This document shows, one piece after another, positions 31,123-39,951 of a DNA stretch of 45,781 nucleotides. The notes beneath the pieces were generated by a model, which saw nothing but the letters and a program-made list of their open reading frames with translations, was not told the origin of the DNA and searched no databases. Each line of letters starts with the position of its first letter. Within the stretch, counting starts at the first letter, position 1. This stretch comes from Cellulosilyticum ruminicola JCM 14822. Lineage in GTDB: Bacteria > Bacillota > Clostridia > Lachnospirales > Cellulosilyticaceae. The position numbers and the translations under genes are program-made. Location of the stretch: contig NZ_BBCG01000027.1 of assembly GCF_001311925.1 (NCBI RefSeq), positions 1 through 45,781 of the forward strand, read 5' to 3'.

Positions 31123-33231
31123 CTATATATTAATGGTTACTTTTTGTAAGTCTTGATCTGCTGAACTTGCACCTATCATAAGTTCGATTTCACCATGTTC
31201 TGTAACTCTTTTCTCTTCATAATTTACAAATGAAAAGTCTTCACTTGTTAATGTGAATGTTACTGTTTTAGTTGTACCAACTGGAATAAATACTTTTGCA
31301 AATCTTACAAGCTGTTTTACAGGTGTCATCATAGAACTTACTTTATCATTGAAATAAAGTTGTACGATTTCAGCACCATCTCTAGCCCCTATATTAGTTA
31401 CATCTACACTTATTGTTAAGTTTGCTTCATCTACTTTCATAGCACCATACTCAAAGGTTGTATAAGATAATCCTTGTCCAAAAGTAAATAATGGTGTTTC
31501 TGGTAAATCCATATATTTACCACCATGCCATCCAGGTAAGTAGTTATAATATACTGGTATTTGTCCTGTATGTCTTGGAAATGAAATAGGAAGCTTACCT
31601 GATGGATTCACATTACCAAATAAGATTTGTGCCACAGCATTTCCGCCAAACATACCACCATTGAAGGCCACCATAAATGCATCTGAACCTTCTACTACCT
31701 CTTCTACGCAAAGCGGTTTGAAAGAAACTAATACTGTTACGATTGGTTTACCTGTTTCTTTAAGCAATCGGAAAAGTTCTAATTGTTTACCTGATAATTC
31801 AAGGTTAGCACGGTCTTTGATTTCACCGGCTTGATCGATTTCATCTCCGATTACAAATACGATTAAATCATTTTCCTGAGCTACTGCTTTAGCAGCCATG
31901 ACATCATCATTTTCATTTTCTAATACACTACACCCTTTAATATAACTTACCTCTACATCTTCTCCAGCTGCTTCTCTAATACCTTCTATCACTGTAGTAT
32001 ACGGTCTTACTGGCTGTCTGTCTGGATTTGGTAATGGATGTGTAAAGTATGCCCAGTCCCCATATTGTGTTTTGATGTCATCAGCATTTGGTCCAATAAC
32101 AGCTATTTTATTAATTGATGATTTTATAGGAAGCACATCTTCATTTTTTAATAAAACAACACATTCATTAGTCATTTCTTTATTAAATGCTAAGTGCTCA
32201 GCACAACCTATGCATGCTGAGTCCATTTCTTTTTCAGGATGTTCAAATAATCCCATTTCAAATTTAATGTTAAGGATATTTCTAACTGCCTCATCAATAA
32301 CAGCTTCATCTAATTTGCCTTCTTTAACCATATGGATAGCTGCTTCATAGAACTCTAAACTACTCATAATCATATCATTACCAGCTTCTGCCGCAAGTTT
32401 AGACGCTTCTTTTATATCAGCTGCTACATATTGTTTATTTACTAAACTATTTACATTATCCCAATCTGTTACAACAAAGCCTTGGAAGCCAAGTTCATCT
32501 CTTAAGATATCTTTAAGTGCTTTTTTACTTGCAGTAAAAGGCTCCCCATCTATAGAACCATAAGCTGTCATAATCGTAGCACATTTAGCATCTACAGCTT
32601 TTTTAAATGGTGGTAAGAAAACATCCTTAAGCTTACGATATGTCATTTCTGTATCATAAGAATCTCTTGCACCTATTGCTTCACCATAACCTATGTAATG
32701 TTTGGCGCATGCTAATATACTATCTGGACTATCAATGCTTTCCCCTTGATAACCTTCAATAATCGCTGCACCTAATTCTCCTGTAAGATAGGCATCCTCC
32801 CCAAATGTTTCATCTATTCTTCCCCATCTTGTATCCCTAGCAAGGCATAAAACAGGAGAAAAAGTCCAATGAAGACCATCTGCTGCTACTTCTTTAGCTG
32901 TAATTCTTCCCACTTGTTTTATAAGTTCTTTATTCCAACTACAAGCCATAGCAAGTTGAGTTGGAAAAATCGTTGCATGATCATTTAACCCGTGTCCATG
33001 AATGGCATCAATACCAAATATAACAGGAATACCATGTCCAGATTCTAATGCCACTTTTTGTACTTCTCTTGCATCATCTCCTAAAACATGGAGGAATGAA
33101 CCTGCCCCTCTCTTAGCCCATTCTAACGCTTTTTCCCTTCCAAGATGAGCATAAGAAACCTGCACCATTTGTGCTACCTTTTCTTCTAACGTCATTACTT
33201 TTAATAGTTCTTCTATCTTGCGGTTTTTCAT
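31123..33231 (-). CDS. GH3 beta-glucosidase-type enzyme, canonical domain order
   Basis: A 702-residue intracellular GH3 enzyme (BglX-like order, no signal peptide). The TIM barrel comes first (VMTLEEKVAQMVQVSY; IPVIFGIDAIHGHGLNDHAT; GRIDETFGEDAYLTGELGAA; ACAKHYIGYGEAIGARDSYD) with nucleophile D256 in FVVTDWDNV. The alpha/beta-sandwich follows (KINKIAVIGPNADDIKTQYG; VFVIGDEIDQAGEIKDRANL), then the fibronectin-III-like tail (LTISVDVTNIGARDGAEIVQ). Likely substrates are beta-1,4-linked gluco- or xylo-oligosaccharides. Preceded by a T-rich spacer with GAGGGG before the ATG. Confidence 0.95.
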   Translation of the reverse strand: MKNRKIEELLKVMTLEEKVAQMVQVSYAHLGREKALEWAKRGAGSFLHVLGDDAREVQKVALESGHGIPVIFGIDAIHGHGLNDHATIFPTQLAMACSWNKELIKQVGRITAKEVAADGLHWTFSPVLCLARDTRWGRIDETFGEDAYLTGELGAAIIEGYQGESIDSPDSILACAKHYIGYGEAIGARDSYDTEMTYRKLKDVFLPPFKKAVDAKCATIMTAYGSIDGEPFTASKKALKDILRDELGFQGFVVTDWDNVNSLVNKQYVAADIKEASKLAAEAGNDMIMSSLEFYEAAIHMVKEGKLDEAVIDEAVRNILNIKFEMGLFEHPEKEMDSACIGCAEHLAFNKEMTNECVVLLKNEDVLPIKSSINKIAVIGPNADDIKTQYGDWAYFTHPLPNPDRQPVRPYTTVIEGIREAAGEDVEVSYIKGCSVLENENDDVMAAKAVAQENDLIVFVIGDEIDQAGEIKDRANLELSGKQLELFRLLKETGKPIVTVLVSFKPLCVEEVVEGSDAFMVAFNGGMFGGNAVAQILFGNVNPSGKLPISFPRHTGQIPVYYNYLPGWHGGKYMDLPETPLFTFGQGLSYTTFEYGAMKVDEANLTISVDVTNIGARDGAEIVQLYFNDKVSSMMTPVKQLVRFAKVFIPVGTTKTVTFTLTSEDFSFVNYEEKRVTEHGEIELMIGASSADQDLQKVTINI

Positions 33232-33337
33232 AAATTATTCCCCTCCAACAAAACAAAATATTCTAAATTAATTTAGCTATATCTTGATTATATATGTTCC
33301 TTGGCCATTTAACAATTACTATTTGAATCAGCAAATA

Positions 33338-33378
33338 AAAAAACGTTACAAATTCTCTTAATCGCAACGTTCTTTTTT
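33338..33378 (-). terminator. Probable terminator of the HNH gene
   Basis: AACGTT repeats at 33342-33347 and 33366-33371 pair with weak extension into the loop and are bordered by an A-run and a T-run. It lies just beyond the extended HNH stop at 33384. Confidence 0.55.
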
Positions 33379-33383
33379 CTTAT

Positions 33384-33671
33384 CTAACGCCTTCTTCTTT
33401 CTCTAGACTTACAACTTTTCACTTTTTTACTAGAAATCTGCTTCTTAATAAACTCTAGGTATTTTGCTGTCTTTTCATCTTCTTAAAGATCTTTAATTGT
33501 ATTTAACCCTACAGCTAGTTCTCTATTGGTATATAACGTATGAATATGCTTATGACATGCCTCACAAATATAAGATATATGTTCTTCTTTCCCACCTTCT
33601 GCTCTAAGTAATAAATGATGCTTGGTTAAAACAACATTTTCTCTATAACATAATTCACATGTACCTTCCAT
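33384..33671 (-). pseudogene. Small HNH-type protein with an in-frame stop
   Basis: An HNH-nuclease-like zinc protein: CELC, TKHHLLLRAEGG and YICEACHKHIHTLYTN give the C-x2-C ... H-H ... C-x2-C-H-x2-I-H layout. A TAA at 33483-33485 ends it after 62 residues, yet the same frame continues cleanly (EDEKTAKYLEFIKKQISSKK, ending RERRRR) to a TAG at 33384. This matches the basic tail these proteins usually have, so the TAA looks like a nonsense mutation; the 62-residue form keeps all metal ligands and might still work. No partner gene points to a role. Confidence 0.7.
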
Positions 33672-33745
33672 GTTGGGTTTACTTTCCTCCTTGTTAATTT
33701 AAATCTATATTTCCCGAAGAATACTTTTTCTATTGCAACATAAAA

Positions 33746-33779
33746 ATAGCATCCACTAACTTTCGTTAATGAATGCTAT
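33746..33779 (-). terminator. Terminator of the aldo/keto reductase gene
   Basis: A stem ATAGCATCCACTAAC / GTTAATGAATGCTAT with a four-base loop and an A/T-rich flank, just past the stop at 33804. It resembles the hairpin at 23264-23297 (ATAGCA-C-CAC core). Confidence 0.85.
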
Positions 33780-33803
33780 GTTCATTTTAAATATTACCAA
33801 TCA

Positions 33804-34724
33804 TTATGGTAATAAATGTCCTGCTGATAAATAAATTTTATACCATTCTTCTCTTGTAAGCTTAATATCTGCTGCCTTTGCAATTTCTGTCATACGTGAT
33901 GTTTTCATACTGCCTGCAATGACTTGCATATTAGCTGGATGACGTAATATCCAAGCCGTAGCAATAGTAGTTGTTGTTACGTCATAATTAGCTGCTATTT
34001 CTTCTAACACTTTATTAAGCTCCGCATAATCTTCACTGTCTAAGAATAGTCCTCCCCAGTTAGGCTTTTGGAATGGTGACCAAGCTTGAATTGTAATATC
34101 ATTTAATCTGCAATAATCTAAAACACTGCCATCTCTATTAATTGCTCCATCTGTGTTCATATTGACTTCCATACCGACAGATACCATATTTGAAACTGGT
34201 ACACTAAATTGAAGCTGATTCACTAAAATAGGCTGCTTCATATACTTTTGTAAAAGTTTCATTTGCATTGGATTTTGATTAGATACCCCAAAGTGTTTTA
34301 CTTTGCCCTGACTTTGAAGTGTATCAAAAGCTTCTGCGACTTCCTCTGGCTCCATTAAAGCATCTGGGCGGTGAAGTAATAACATATCTAAGTGATCTAT
34401 TTGAAGTCTTTTTAAACTACCTTCCACACTCTCTAAAATGTGTTTCTTAGACAGATCATACATTTTTCCTGGAATAATACCGCATTTAGATTGTAAAAAC
34501 ATCTTTTCACGTAACCCAGGATTTTGTGCTAAAACTTGCCCAAAGATTTCTTCACATTGTCCACCACCATAAATATCTGCATGATCAAAGAAGTTTAACC
34601 CCTGTTCCATGCAAGATAAAATATAACTTTCGGCTTCTTTTACTGTTAATCCACTCATTCTCATACAACCAACTGCAACAGCTGATACTTCTATATTACT
34701 GCTTCCAAGATGAATCTTTTTCAT
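33804..34724 (-). CDS. Aldo/keto reductase, YdhF-like
   Basis: A 306-residue NADPH-dependent oxidoreductase with the AKR barrel. It begins KKIHLGSSNIEVSAVAVGCM. The catalytic Asp-Tyr pair is in FFDHADIYGGGQCEE, the Lys in FLQSKCGI, and the substrate-loop His in DMLLLHRPDAL. HFGVSNQNPMQMKLLQKYM and QVIAGSMKTSRMTEIAKA give the cofactor-binding end. The physiological carbonyl substrate is unknown. GGAGA six bases before the ATG at 34724 decides the start over an upstream in-frame ATG. Upstream in the same direction lie an XRE regulator and a small membrane gene. Confidence 0.92.
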   Translation of the reverse strand: MKKIHLGSSNIEVSAVAVGCMRMSGLTVKEAESYILSCMEQGLNFFDHADIYGGGQCEEIFGQVLAQNPGLREKMFLQSKCGIIPGKMYDLSKKHILESVEGSLKRLQIDHLDMLLLHRPDALMEPEEVAEAFDTLQSQGKVKHFGVSNQNPMQMKLLQKYMKQPILVNQLQFSVPVSNMVSVGMEVNMNTDGAINRDGSVLDYCRLNDITIQAWSPFQKPNWGGLFLDSEDYAELNKVLEEIAANYDVTTTTIATAWILRHPANMQVIAGSMKTSRMTEIAKAADIKLTREEWYKIYLSAGHLLP

Positions 34725-34807
34725 ATTTTCTCCTTTAAAATCAATAAGTTTTATCTTTAGTATATTATCTCTATAATAAGACATATACATATGATATGAA
34801 TCTCCTG

Positions 34808-35011
34808 CTAATCCTCCATAAATTCAAATAAGTCCTCTACTTTAGCATTAAATATCTTAGCAATATCCATGGCTAATTTTAGTGATGGATTATACTTACC
34901 ATTTTCCAAATGCACAATAGTTTCTCTTCTAGCACCTACCATTTCGGCCAGCTCACTTTGTTTATAACCAAACTTTTCTCTGTATTCTCTAACCTTTGTT
35001 TGTAGCGCCAT
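34808..35011 (-). CDS. XRE-family helix-turn-helix regulator
   Basis: A 67-residue minimal Cro/C1-type DNA-binding protein: VREYREKFGYKQSELAEMVG-ARRETIVHLENGKYNPSLKL, ending with the A-K-I-F-N-x-x-V-E-D-L-F tail. Such short XRE proteins commonly regulate a neighbouring membrane-protein gene; here the upstream partner (35052-35303) and an inverted repeat in front of it (35321-35358) fit that pattern. Confidence 0.92.
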   Translation of the reverse strand: MALQTKVREYREKFGYKQSELAEMVGARRETIVHLENGKYNPSLKLAMDIAKIFNAKVEDLFEFMED

Positions 35012-35051
35012 ATTAGACTCCTTTTTGATCCATGATTGAAAACATTACTGT

Positions 35052-35303
35052 TCACACAATAGATATAACCATAATAGATACTACAATAACCCAACCTACA
35101 ATTGCTACACTCATTGTATCTACATGACCTATAATGGCACACATCCAAGCAGCTACAACCATAAGCCCCACAAATAATTTAAGACAAATAGCATCACAAC
35201 GTCTTAGATTTTGTTCTGCAAGTTCATCAAAGAATTCTTCTAGCATATATTGCAAAACTATCTTTGTACCAACAATCTCCTTTAGCGATACTTTCTTATC
35301 CAT
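35052..35303 (-). CDS. Small two-helix membrane protein paired with XRE regulator
   Basis: An 83-residue protein with an amphipathic N-terminal half (MDKKVSLKEIVGTKIVLQYM, EEFFDELAEQNLRRCDAI) and two membrane helices (LKLFVGLMVVAAWMCAII and MSVAIVGWVIVVSIMVISIV). Genes of this shape beside a short XRE regulator are common in Firmicutes (DUF6773-like), function unknown. An ATG 39 bases upstream lies inside the inverted repeat loop, so I prefer 35303 as start, though its ribosome site (GAGAT) is weak. Confidence 0.65.
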   Translation of the reverse strand: MDKKVSLKEIVGTKIVLQYMLEEFFDELAEQNLRRCDAICLKLFVGLMVVAAWMCAIIGHVDTMSVAIVGWVIVVSIMVISIV

Positions 35304-35320
35304 AATATCTATCTCATAAA

Positions 35321-35358
35321 GTGATATATTTCTCACATTCATGTGATAAATATATCAC
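35321..35358. promoter_or_regulatory. Inverted repeat, probable operator
   Basis: GTGATATATTTCTCAC (35321-35336) and GTGATAAATATATCAC (35343-35358) are inverted copies matching at 15 of 16 positions around a six-base centre. Placed just upstream of the small membrane gene, it is a likely binding site for the XRE regulator encoded next door. A hairpin in RNA is the alternative. Confidence 0.65.
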
Positions 35359-35436
35359 TTTATTTCTGAACATTCAATACTAAAACTAAAAATATATAAC
35401 TTTATGCAAAATTCACTTTTCTAATTCATTGCTTAA

Positions 35437-36033
35437 TTAATAAAAGCTTTCAATATACTTTATATTTCCTAGCTGTACTAATTCCTTATACCTAAAACAC
35501 TTTGGTGCATGGTCGTTAATAATACCGCAAGCTTGAAGATGTGAAAAAACAGTAATAGAACCAAGGTATTTAAAGCCTCTCTTCTTTAAATCTTTGCTAA
35601 TTTTATCAGATAACGCATTGCTTGCTTCCCATTGACCATTATGATGTTTAGGATAAATATAAGTCTGATAATCTGTAAATGCCCATATATATTGATCAAA
35701 GCTTGTAAATTCCTCAATAATCTTAAGAAATGCCTTAGCATTTGAAATGATAGCTTCTATCTTTCTTCTAGATTTTATCATCCCTTCCACATTCATAATG
35801 CGTTCTACATCTTCTTCTGTGTACTGGGCTATTTTTTTATAATCAAAGTTTGCAAAGCATTCCCTAAAAATCTCTCGCTTCTTTAGCATTAATGACCAGC
35901 TTAAACCACACTGCATCACTTCTAATGAAATATATTCAAAATGCTTTTGATCATCATGTAAAGGATTTCCCCATTCTTCATCATGATACTGCTGATTCAA
36001 ATCATTATCCTTGCACCAATCACATCTTTCCAT
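35437..36033 (-). CDS. tag: DNA-3-methyladenine glycosylase I
   Basis: Excises 3-methyladenine from alkylated DNA. A 198-residue HhH-superfamily protein with the Tag zinc-snap residues at both ends (ERCDWC near the start; FSHLQACGIINDHAPKCFRY near residues 163-182), the N-terminal YHDEEWGNPLHDDQKHFEYI with the substrate-pocket W-G and E, and MQCGLSWSLMLKKREIFREC. The motif around GFKYLGSITVFSH is the catalytic-side helix. GGAGGAC-type ribosome site before the ATG. It stands alone. Confidence 0.96.
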   Translation of the reverse strand: MERCDWCKDNDLNQQYHDEEWGNPLHDDQKHFEYISLEVMQCGLSWSLMLKKREIFRECFANFDYKKIAQYTEEDVERIMNVEGMIKSRRKIEAIISNAKAFLKIIEEFTSFDQYIWAFTDYQTYIYPKHHNGQWEASNALSDKISKDLKKRGFKYLGSITVFSHLQACGIINDHAPKCFRYKELVQLGNIKYIESFY

Positions 36034-36123
36034 AAAGTCCTCCTAAGTTTGCTTTCTACTTTCTTACAACAAGAATATAAAGGTATTTAATTTTATACTA
36101 TTTTCCTCCAAATCCTCTGCTTA

Positions 36124-36732
36124 CTAAATCAGCCATGCCTCTTGATCAAATCCCTTATTTTTATAATAAAACTTGCGGTCTTCCTCTGTAATTTTTCTAA
36201 TGACCTTACATGGATTACCTACTGCAATAGACCAGTTTGGAATGTCCTTAGTCACCACGCTGCCTGCCCCGATGACAACATTATTTCCGATGTTAACACC
36301 TGGACATATTACTGTATTACCACCAATCCAACAATTATCTCCTATAGTCACAGGTATCCCATATTCATACATACTATTTCTTGAATCCGGATGCACTGGG
36401 TGACCCGCTGTGTAAATTGCCACATTCGGTGCCATCTGGCAGTTATCCCCTATGATTACTTTGGCTACATCTAAAATTGTACAATTATAGTTAGCAAAAA
36501 AGTTTTTACCTGCTTCAATATTAAATCCATAATCACAATAAAATGGTGGATTAATAAAGGCATCTTCTGATTTGCCTAAAAGCTCTTTTACAATTTCACT
36601 AATGGCTTCAAAATCACTTCTATCTGTAGTGTTTAATTTTTGTGTTAATCTTCTAGCCCGTTTTTGCTGTTCAAATACATCTTCATCTCCAATATATGGT
36701 AAACCTGCATCTCTTCTCTCAATATTATTCAT
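36124..36732 (-). CDS. Maltose/galactoside-type O-acetyltransferase
   Basis: A 202-residue hexapeptide-repeat transferase of the Maa/LacA type, acetylating a sugar with acetyl-CoA. The N-terminal helical region (ERRDAGLPYIGDEDVFEQQKRARRL) leads to the left-handed beta-helix (YNCTILDVAKVIIGDNCQMA; VAIYTAGHPVHPDSRN with catalytic His in the T-x-G-H-P motif; VTIGDNCWIGGNTVICPGVN; VVIGAGSVVTKDIPNWSIAV). Two upstream in-frame ATGs exist, but AAAGGAG lies within them and about nine bases before the ATG at 36732, which therefore is the start. Confidence 0.93.
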   Translation of the reverse strand: MNNIERRDAGLPYIGDEDVFEQQKRARRLTQKLNTTDRSDFEAISEIVKELLGKSEDAFINPPFYCDYGFNIEAGKNFFANYNCTILDVAKVIIGDNCQMAPNVAIYTAGHPVHPDSRNSMYEYGIPVTIGDNCWIGGNTVICPGVNIGNNVVIGAGSVVTKDIPNWSIAVGNPCKVIRKITEEDRKFYYKNKGFDQEAWLI

Positions 36733-36766
36733 AAATATTTTCTCCTTTGCCATTTTATTATTTATT

Positions 36767-36962
36767 TTAACCTTCCACAATTGCTATGGCAATCATGCTG
36801 AGTCCTATATAAGTAATCATAGAAGAAAATAAGCTTTGCTTCAATGTACGTTGCTTTGTTACCACATAAATAATACTGCTCATCAAAAAGATTATGCCTA
36901 CTAAGCCACTACTAATTAAAAACCATTGTCCTCTTTCAAAGTATTGTTCAACAAATGCATAA
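36767..36962 (-). pseudogene. C-terminal piece of an unidentified membrane protein
   Basis: The frame reads FVEQYFERGQWFLISSGLVG, IIFLMSSIIYVVTKQRTLKQ and SLFSSMITYIGLSMIAIAIV to a TAA at 36767: two membrane helices with a basic loop. Its upstream side fuses directly with transposase sequence, so an insertion cut the gene. No family is recognisable from this part. Confidence 0.5.
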
Positions 36963-37140
36963 GTGACGCATCTTTTTGATAAAGTACAATCTCATACGGG
37001 AGCACAAGATCTCCACATCGAAGCATAACAGTAACAAACTGATGTCCATATACTGTTTTTCTTTTTAAATGGAAGTTATGAAATGAACAACCTTGAATGA
37101 TATTTTTAGCCTTTGACGAGGGCACTGTTTTCTCATTAAC
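36963..37140 (-). mobile_element. DDE transposase fragment
   Basis: About 55 codons read SSKAKNIIQGCSFHNFHLKR, KTVYGHQFVTVMLRCGDLVL and PYEIVLYQK. The K-T-V-Y-G-H-Q-x-V-T-V-M-L block followed by L-P-Y-x-I-x-L-Y resembles the central catalytic region of IS4-related transposases known from clostridia. Start and end are gone, and no inverted repeat was found. Bases 37141-37304 show no coding signal. Confidence 0.55.
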
Positions 37141-37304
37141 CGTATCATTTCATTTCCTGAAATAGTAAAGATTTATCCCATGAACTTTTGTTAAGAAATC
37201 TGGAAATTGTTGTGTAATGTTTTTCGATATTAAATTCATTTACATCTGCAAAGAAAATTATTGAAACTAATTTTGCACATTTATAGTATATAATTTCATA
37301 CTTA

Positions 37305-37353
37305 CAAAAAGAGCTACAACCTAACTAATCTAATTGATTAATTAGGCCCTAGC
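37305..37353 (-). terminator. Terminator of the fructan operon
   Basis: A branched stem around AGAGCTACAACCTAACTAAT and ATTAATTAGGCCCTAGCT closed by an A-run and a TTTTTTT run, directly after the fructokinase stop at 37362. Confidence 0.8.
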
Positions 37354-37361
37354 TTTTTTTA

Positions 37362-38327
37362 TTACTTTGTATTTTTTACTTTTTCGATTTCTTCTATTTC
37401 TGGCATAGAGCAGATTGCACCTTTTTTAGTTGTTACAATGTATGCTGCTGCATTAGCAAAGATAAGCATTTCTTTCATATTTTCTTCACTATATCCCTCT
37501 AAGCCATTTTCTAAAACATAGTTTAATACACTTCCACAGAATGTATCTCCTGCCCCAGTTGTTTCAATAGTGCCACCTAATCTAAATGAAGGTACAAATA
37601 CTTTTTTGTCTTCATAGTAACAGTAACTCCCTTCTGCACCAGCTGTTACATTAAAGATTTTTATTTGAGGATATTTTACTTTTAAAGTCTTAACGCCTTC
37701 ATCAAAATCTGATGTGCCTGTCATAAATTCAATTTCATTATCCGCAATTTTTAAAACATCACATACACTAAGCCCGTACATAATTTGTTCTCTTGCTTCA
37801 TCTAGACTATTCCATAAAGGGGCACGTAAATTAGGGTCGAATGAAATGATTGCACCCGCTTCTTTGGCTATTCTAATAGCTTCCTTTGTAGCTTCTCTCA
37901 CATTTTCATGAGTCATTGATAAAGTACCGAAGTGGAATATCTTTGCATTTGTAAGAATCTCTTCATTTAAATCTGCCTTTTCAAGCATCATGTCAGCACC
38001 TGGTTTTCTATAGAATGAAAAGTCTCTATCACCATTTTCAAAGGTTTGTACAAAAGCAAGGGTTGTAGGAATTTCCTTAGAAAGACTAAGTCCTGATATA
38101 TCAATACCAACTTCTTCTACTTTATCCTTTAAGATATGTCCAAACATATCATCTCCCACTTTTCCAATGAAAGCTGTCTTCTTTCTAAGCTTATTAAGCA
38201 TAGCTAAAACATTACAAGGTGCACCTCCTGGATTAGCTTCAAAGAGGGGATTACCTTGCCCACTTACACCATTACTTGTAAAGTCTATTAATAATTCACC
38301 TAGCGCTACAACATCAAATTTTTTCAT
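37362..38327 (-). CDS. scrK: Fructokinase (PfkB family)
   Basis: Phosphorylates fructose with ATP in the cytoplasm. A 321-residue ribokinase-fold enzyme: VVALGELLIDFTSNG at the start, PGGAPCNVLAMLNKL (signature 1), FIGKVGDDMFGHIL, KIFHFGTLSMTHE and the anion-hole/catalytic TTGAGDTFCGSVLNYVL with the base D261. It is the last gene of a minus-strand locus containing a GH32 fructosidase and an ABC importer, giving a full route from imported fructoside to fructose phosphate. The GH32 gene ends 17 bases before it, so the two are co-transcribed. Confidence 0.94.
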   Translation of the reverse strand: MKKFDVVALGELLIDFTSNGVSGQGNPLFEANPGGAPCNVLAMLNKLRKKTAFIGKVGDDMFGHILKDKVEEVGIDISGLSLSKEIPTTLAFVQTFENGDRDFSFYRKPGADMMLEKADLNEEILTNAKIFHFGTLSMTHENVREATKEAIRIAKEAGAIISFDPNLRAPLWNSLDEAREQIMYGLSVCDVLKIADNEIEFMTGTSDFDEGVKTLKVKYPQIKIFNVTAGAEGSYCYYEDKKVFVPSFRLGGTIETTGAGDTFCGSVLNYVLENGLEGYSEENMKEMLIFANAAAYIVTTKKGAICSMPEIEEIEKVKNTK

Positions 38328-38344
38328 ATTCTTTGCACCTACTT

Positions 38345-39834
38345 TTACATATTAAGTGTATATTTTATAACATTCATTTTTACATTTCCAAGAGCTTGGA
38401 ATGTAATTTGATCTGCTTCTAACTCTGTATAAATTGTAGTTGTGATTACTTCTCTTCCATCTTCTAAGAAGATTTCAATACTATGTTTATCCATGATGAT
38501 TCTAGCTTTTAAGTAACCTTCTTTATTAGTAACTGCTGCTTTTCTATGGTGTGCAAATGCTCTTCTAGAGCCAGCCGCTTCGCGGTTTACTTCTACTGCT
38601 GCTTCTTTAGGACGGAAAACAAAGTCTGTATGATATGTATCATTTTTAGCCATTGAAATAACGAAGCGATCATAAAGAGTTTCCTTATCTGCCGCACTAA
38701 TTTCTACTGTCATATCAAGACATCTACCTGATACTTTATCTAATGTAATCTCCGTGTTATTTACTTCAACATCTGTGTATTTTACTTCATCAGCTCTAAA
38801 TGCTTCAATTTCTCTTATTGGGCTTTGATATAATCTGCCATCTATAATGCTTACTTCTCTTGGAAGTGACATTTGTCCAAAGTATGGCTCATTAATATCA
38901 CGTCCACCACAAGTATCCCAGTTTTGCATCCATCCAATCATGACTCTTCTACCATCTGGTGTACAGATACTTTCTGGTGCATAGAAGTCAATACCATAAT
39001 CAACTGATTGATCATATTGTGGTACGAATTCATCTGTTTCTTCGTTATATTCACCGATTAAACAAAGTGTGCCATTTCCATTGTAGTACTCTGTTCCTTC
39101 TGCAATCATATCTTGTGGACTTACAATGATAACACCTTTTCCATCTAATTCAAAGAAATCTGGACACTCCCACATTTTTCCGAAACGGTTATCATTTTTA
39201 GCAAAAATTTTGCGAATTCCCACTTAACGCAGTCTTTACTTTTATATAGAAGGAGATTACCACATCCATCTGCATCGCGGCCACCAATTAAGCTGCGGTA
39301 TACGCCATCTTTTCCTAACCAAATTTTAGGATCTCTAAAGTCTACTGTGCTAAGCCCTTCTGGAATTTGATTCGAAGAAATAACTGGGTTTGCTTCATGT
39401 TTAACATATTCTTCGCCATCACCAATTGCTATAGCTTGTTGTTGGTATTCTTTTTCAGTGCCATCTTCCATTTTTTCTTTCATTACACTTGTATACATGA
39501 GTAAGTGTTTACCATTTTGCATTGTGATAGCATTACCTGAGAAACAGCCAAAACTATCATATTTTTCATCTGGAGCAAGAACCACTGGTTTGTACTCCCA
39601 ATGTAAAAGGTCTTTACTTACAGCATGTCCCCAGTGCATTGGACCCCATGCAGCATTATATGGATGATATTGATAGAACATATGATAGTTCCCATCATGA
39701 TAACTAAATCCATTAGGGTCATTCATCCAACCCACTCTTGAAGTAAGATGGAAACATGGACGATCTTCTGTCTTTATATTTTTTTCTTTTGTTACTTCAT
39801 ATTCTCTTGCTTGTTTAAGCTTTTCACTCATCAT
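38345..39834 (-). pseudogene. GH32 beta-fructofuranosidase, frameshifted in the middle
   Basis: Hydrolyses terminal beta-fructosides (sucrose, fructo-oligosaccharides). The first frame carries nucleophile D39 in VGWMNDPNG, FRDPKIWLGKDG (transition-state stabiliser RDP) and GNLLLYKSKD; the second carries MWECPDFFEL (acid/base E) and the C-terminal beta-sandwich (FVISMAKNDTYHTDFVF; MDKHSIEIFLEDGREV). They separate at an A5T4 run (39203-39211): one added base gives WEFAKIFAKNDNRFGKMWEC. All catalytic residues survive, so a single indel is the only defect. No signal peptide. Because an ABC importer, not a PTS, accompanies it, unphosphorylated substrate is likely. A hairpin upstream (39885-39910) may lower its expression relative to the binding protein. 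Confidence 0.9.
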
Positions 39835-39884
39835 ATTGTTATAGTCCCCTTTAATGAAAATAATGTCTTTTTGTGCTACTAAAT

Positions 39885-39910
39885 AAGGGCTGCCAATTTG
39901 ACAGCCCTCT
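39885..39910 (-). terminator. Intra-operon terminator or stabiliser after the binding-protein gene
   Basis: A stem AGGGCTG / CAGCCCT with a nine-base loop, followed on the minus strand by a short T-poor stretch. Placed between the solute-binding gene and GH32, it probably causes partial termination or protects the upstream message. Confidence 0.75.
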
Positions 39911-39951
39911 TAATAATTATTTCTCGTGCTGAAACTTATCTATCTTCCTAA

